Shown here: positions 7,631 to 9,550 of the stretch, one piece after another | Layout of the letters: each line of letters opens with the position of its first letter | How positions within the stretch are numbered: the first letter of the stretch is position 1 | Source of the DNA: Bacteroidota bacterium | GTDB lineage: Bacteria; Bacteroidota; Ignavibacteria; UBA10030; UBA6906 | DNA: 9,550 nt | Reading direction: 5' to 3' | Assembly: GCA_017860555.1 (NCBI GenBank) | Contig: JAGDMJ010000095.1 | Span: forward strand, 1-9,550 | Position numbers and translations under genes: made by a program | Notes under the pieces: generated by a model | Told to the model about the DNA's origin: nothing | What the model saw: only the letters and a program-made list of their open reading frames with translations | Database searches by the model: none

Positions 7631-7809
7631 GGTGCCTCCTCGAGATGATGGTGAGATACCCCTTAATACGAGGGGGAAACCGTGCCGAAGAAGGAAATGC
7701 GACAAAAAGCACGATGGTGCGGTGTGAGCACACTTTCCGTTGTCAAGACGCCAGGATACCAAGTTGAAACTGTTTCCCCTGTCCCAGGTGTTTAAAGGAA
7801 GAGATAACA
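7631..7809. promoter_or_regulatory. Divergent intergenic region with short inverted repeats
   Basis: This gap separates the TPR gene (minus) from the P460-like gene (plus) and should hold both promoters, but I could not find a convincing -35/-10 pair in either direction. Visible structure: CCCCT/AGGGG arms (7659-7663, 7671-7675) in the TPR leader; GCAC/GTGC arms (7709-7712, 7717-7720) directly followed by GTGTG-AG-CACAC (7722-7733); and GAAAC-T-GTTTC near 7765. These could be operators or leader hairpins, but each is short enough to occur by chance. Confidence 0.3.
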
Positions 7810-8340
7810 ATGAAGACAGCCATCCTACTCCTTCTGTGCTTTTCGCTCCTATCCTGCCGGCGGGAAGCTGAGCCTACCGCGCCCGCTCCGCAGCCTATCA
7901 CATCCGATCAGCAGCTCTTTACGTTGATTACACGCGACCAGCCTTTTGCGAGATATGGGCTCTTTCCGAACGCCGATTCGGTCGTTTCCGGAACGTTGAA
8001 CGGTTCGAGCGCTCATCAACCGGAGGTTCGCGTCCTGATGAACTCCACAGCGATCAGAGCTTTGCCGGGTGGCCTGCCGCAAGAGGGGCTGTCGTTCCCT
8101 GATGGTTCGGTGATCTTGAAAGAGGTACGTACGGGGGGAGTGGCATCGCTCTATGCGGTGCTTTACAAAGAGGTGGACAACCCGCTCGCAGGCGGAGGGT
8201 GGCTATGGGCTGAATTCAGGCCCGATGGGGCAGTGGTGTTTTCGATTGAGAGGAGGGGAGCAGGCTGCATCAGTTGCCATTCGCGCGAAGATGGCCCGCG
8301 GTATGACCATGTTCGGACGTTTGAGCGTCAGAATCCTTGA
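7810..8340 (+). CDS. Cytochrome P460-like monohaem c-type lipoprotein
   Basis: This 176-residue exported protein starts at an ATG preceded by an AAGGAAGAG Shine-Dalgarno-like stretch. MKTAILLLLCFSLLSC is a lipoprotein signal with lipobox LLSC, Cys16 being the lipidated residue. A Pro/Ala-rich spacer follows. The mature domain has features I associate with the cytochrome P460 family: VRVLMN near 73-78, FPDGSVILKE 96-105, the aromatic strand GWLWAEF 130-136, and a C-terminal haem-attachment motif CISCH (Cys153, Cys156, His157) followed by a DHVRTF tail. True P460 enzymes oxidise hydroxylamine using a Lys-crosslinked haem. Many relatives are uncharacterised electron carriers or sensors, so I do not claim hydroxylamine oxidation. 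It precedes another single-CxxCH gene by 115 bp, suggesting a shared envelope redox role. Confidence 0.8.
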   Translation: MKTAILLLLCFSLLSCRREAEPTAPAPQPITSDQQLFTLITRDQPFARYGLFPNADSVVSGTLNGSSAHQPEVRVLMNSTAIRALPGGLPQEGLSFPDGSVILKEVRTGGVASLYAVLYKEVDNPLAGGGWLWAEFRPDGAVVFSIERRGAGCISCHSREDGPRYDHVRTFERQNP

Positions 8341-8443
8341 GGAGCAACGAACCAGAGTGCAACATCCGGCAAGTTTTTGTACATTCCCGTTCGGTCATGT
8401 AAGGCTTCCACTATCTGCTAAAGTTTGAACAAACGTCACCCCC

Positions 8444-8449
8444 AGGAGG
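8444..8449 (+). promoter_or_regulatory. Shine-Dalgarno supporting a GTG start
   Basis: AGGAGG lies 6 nt before the GTG at 8456. It is a full-strength ribosome-binding site and decides the start in favour of GTG over the later in-frame ATG at codon 14, which has no such site. Confidence 0.75.
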
Positions 8450-8455
8450 AACACC

Positions 8456-8977
8456 GTGGCGCTAAAACGGAAAGGCGTGATTCTCACAGCACGAATGCTC
8501 ATCGGCATCCTCGCCATTTTCATAGTCCTGCAATTCATTCGGTCGCCGAGAAATCTGTCGGCGGGAGAGAGTCCGGCTTCCATTCAGACCAGGTATCCGG
8601 TCCCGGCCGACCTGCAGAGCGTCATACGGCGCTCCTGCTATGACTGCCACAGCAACAACACCTCTTATCCGTGGTATTCGCATGTGGAGCCGCTCGGCTG
8701 GTGGTTGAACAGCCATATTACAGAGGGGAAAAGGGAACTCAATTTCGACGAGTTCGCCTCTTACCCCGTGTATCGACAACTCGCGAAGCTCGAGGCAGTC
8801 CGCCAGCAAGTTGAAGATGGCGAAATGCCGTTGCCAGCCTACACGCTCATCCATACGTCTGCAGCGCTCACCCCCGAGGAGCGAGAGAGGATCATCCTCT
8901 GGGTGGGGGCGATGCAAGACACCATAAAGTCCCGTTATCCTGCCGATAGTCTGAAACGACCGGTGCGACCCCGGTGA
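8456..8977 (+). CDS. Membrane-anchored haem-binding domain protein (CxxCH)
   Basis: This 173-residue protein starts at GTG 8456, supported by AGGAGG 6 nt upstream. Residues about 8-28 are a basic-then-hydrophobic segment that acts as a signal anchor, placing the rest in the periplasm. The domain matches the haem-binding family (Haem_bd type): CYDCHSNNTSYPWY with haem cysteines 61 and 64 and proximal His65, a Trp-rich stretch GWWLNSH 81-87, LNFDEF 95-100, and EMPLPAY 123-129 in which Met124 could be the distal ligand. Such proteins are monohaem c-type cytochromes of largely unknown role, often near peroxidase-type or other cytochromes. Here it follows a P460-like lipoprotein. The 115-bp gap has no terminator and at most a weak extended -10 (TGCTAAAGT, 8417-8424 region), so co-transcription is possible but not proven. 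Confidence 0.87.
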   Translation: MALKRKGVILTARMLIGILAIFIVLQFIRSPRNLSAGESPASIQTRYPVPADLQSVIRRSCYDCHSNNTSYPWYSHVEPLGWWLNSHITEGKRELNFDEFASYPVYRQLAKLEAVRQQVEDGEMPLPAYTLIHTSAALTPEERERIILWVGAMQDTIKSRYPADSLKRPVRPR

Positions 8978-9184
8978 TTTGTGACTGTCAAAGAATCTCT
9001 GCGATTGGCCCGGGCATCTGATTGAGACGCCGGAACAACCATGGGGGATGAATGCGTCGATCCAATTGCTTATATTCTCTCCAGAGGGAGGAATACGCGG
9101 CAGAGGCCGGAAACAAGCTGCGAATCAGCATAGTGGGCGGTGGTGTTTCGAGGAGCAGCCGCCCGGGGATCGGGAGGTGCTGTT

Positions 9185-9550
9185 ATGCTTCATGTCACAA
9201 ATGGCGATCACGCCGCCGACACCATCAAGGCCGCCAATCTGGGCGGGATAGTGCTTCCATGGCAGGATGTTTTGCACGAAGGGCCGGTTCCCGCCGGGCT
9301 TTCTCTTGAGCATCTCCGTGGGATCCGCGCTGCCTTCATCGCAGATCAGGGATGGGGAAAGTACGAAAGAGTGTTTTCCGAGCTGGCGCATCGTGATGAT
9401 GTTATTCTCGGGGTGGCCGCAGAAGATGAGATAAACCTCTGGTTCGAACACGACCTCTTCGATCAACTTCAGCTCATCCAGATTCTCTCCATATTGCCCG
9501 ATTATGCTCTTCATCGCTGCGCAGTGATACAGCCTGCCCGGACGGAATAT
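9185..9550 (+). CDS. DUF1835-family protein, 3' partial
   Basis: An open frame of 122 codons runs from the ATG at 9185 to the window end without a stop. GGGAGG at 9172-9177, 7 nt upstream, is a good ribosome-binding site. The N-terminus MLHVTNGDHAADTI, then VLPWQDVLHEGPVPAGLS (residues 23-40) and LWFEHDLFDQLQLIQIL (85-101), are the hallmark blocks of DUF1835 as I recall them. The function of this family is not established; full proteins usually continue another 100-200 residues, so the C-terminal half is missing here. The 207-bp gap before it shows no clear terminator for the preceding gene and only a poor promoter candidate around TATATT near 9070. The preceding cytochrome gene offers no functional clue. 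Confidence 0.85.
   Translation, partial: MLHVTNGDHAADTIKAANLGGIVLPWQDVLHEGPVPAGLSLEHLRGIRAAFIADQGWGKYERVFSELAHRDDVILGVAAEDEINLWFEHDLFDQLQLIQILSILPDYALHRCAVIQPARTEY

Noticed and set aside
6752..7648. 298-codon plus-strand open frame opposite the TPR gene
   Set aside because: It is antisense to a gene with a signal peptide, a strong Shine-Dalgarno and clear TPR periodicity, and the translation resembles no family.
7631..7810. Longer N-terminus for the TPR protein starting at 7810
   Set aside because: The extra 60 residues are not signal-like and would bury a textbook signal peptide that has its own AGGAGG ribosome-binding site. The extension also fills the whole gap to the divergent gene.
8978..9184. 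Small ORFs in the gap before the DUF1835 gene (for example ATG at 9041, about 30 codons)
   Set aside because: They have no recognisable protein features and no convincing Shine-Dalgarno. Nothing supports translation.
9125..9514. 129-codon minus-strand open frame near the window end
   Set aside because: It is antisense to the DUF1835 frame, which has clear family motifs and a ribosome-binding site.
1..9550. Defence island, mobile element or CRISPR content
   Set aside because: No transposase, integrase, direct-repeat array, toxin-antitoxin pair or nuclease was seen. The JAMM/E1 pair lacks the E2 partner expected of bacterial ubiquitin-like defence operons, and its rhodanese points to sulfur transfer.

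Overview
The window is ordinary chromosomal coding sequence, moderately GC-rich, from a bacterium that I place tentatively in the Bacteroidota/Chlorobi (FCB) group. The reasons are a lipoprotein-type M3 peptidase of the Bacteroidota style, a haem-binding CxxCH protein family that is common there, and the fused MoaD-MoeB-rhodanese protein. Several genes carry strong Shine-Dalgarno sequences, which argues against a core Bacteroidia lineage. This placement is inference from protein style, not from a marker gene.

Layout. (1) 1-1849, plus strand: the 3' end of a JAMM/M67 metallopeptidase, then, 21 bp later, a three-domain sulfur-carrier/E1-like/rhodanese fusion. Together they form a compact ubiquitin-like sulfur-transfer operon. 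(2) 1912-1944: a perfect 14-bp hairpin between convergent genes. (3) 1959-7630, minus strand: a secreted tetratricopeptide-repeat protein (upstream-most), a secreted TIM-barrel glycosidase-like protein of unknown specificity with its own sigma70-type promoter, and an M3-family peptidyl-dipeptidase lipoprotein. (4) 7810-8977, plus strand, divergent from the TPR gene: two small exported single-haem c-type cytochromes, a P460-like lipoprotein and a membrane-anchored haem-binding-domain protein. (5) 9185 to the window end, plus strand: the N-terminal part of a DUF1835 protein that runs off the window.

How they fit together. The only functionally coherent unit is the first. The sulfur carrier-like domain carries its Gly-Gly inside the polypeptide, followed directly by the adenylyltransferase domain, so a free C-terminus has to be produced by proteolysis. 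The neighbouring JAMM peptidase is the obvious candidate for that cut or for removing the carrier from a product. The minus-strand genes all encode exported proteins (signal peptides or a lipobox) but do not form an evident pathway. The two monohaem proteins probably act together in the periplasm or at the membrane. No tRNA, rRNA, CRISPR array, insertion sequence or phage gene was seen. All gaps between genes are under about 210 bases.
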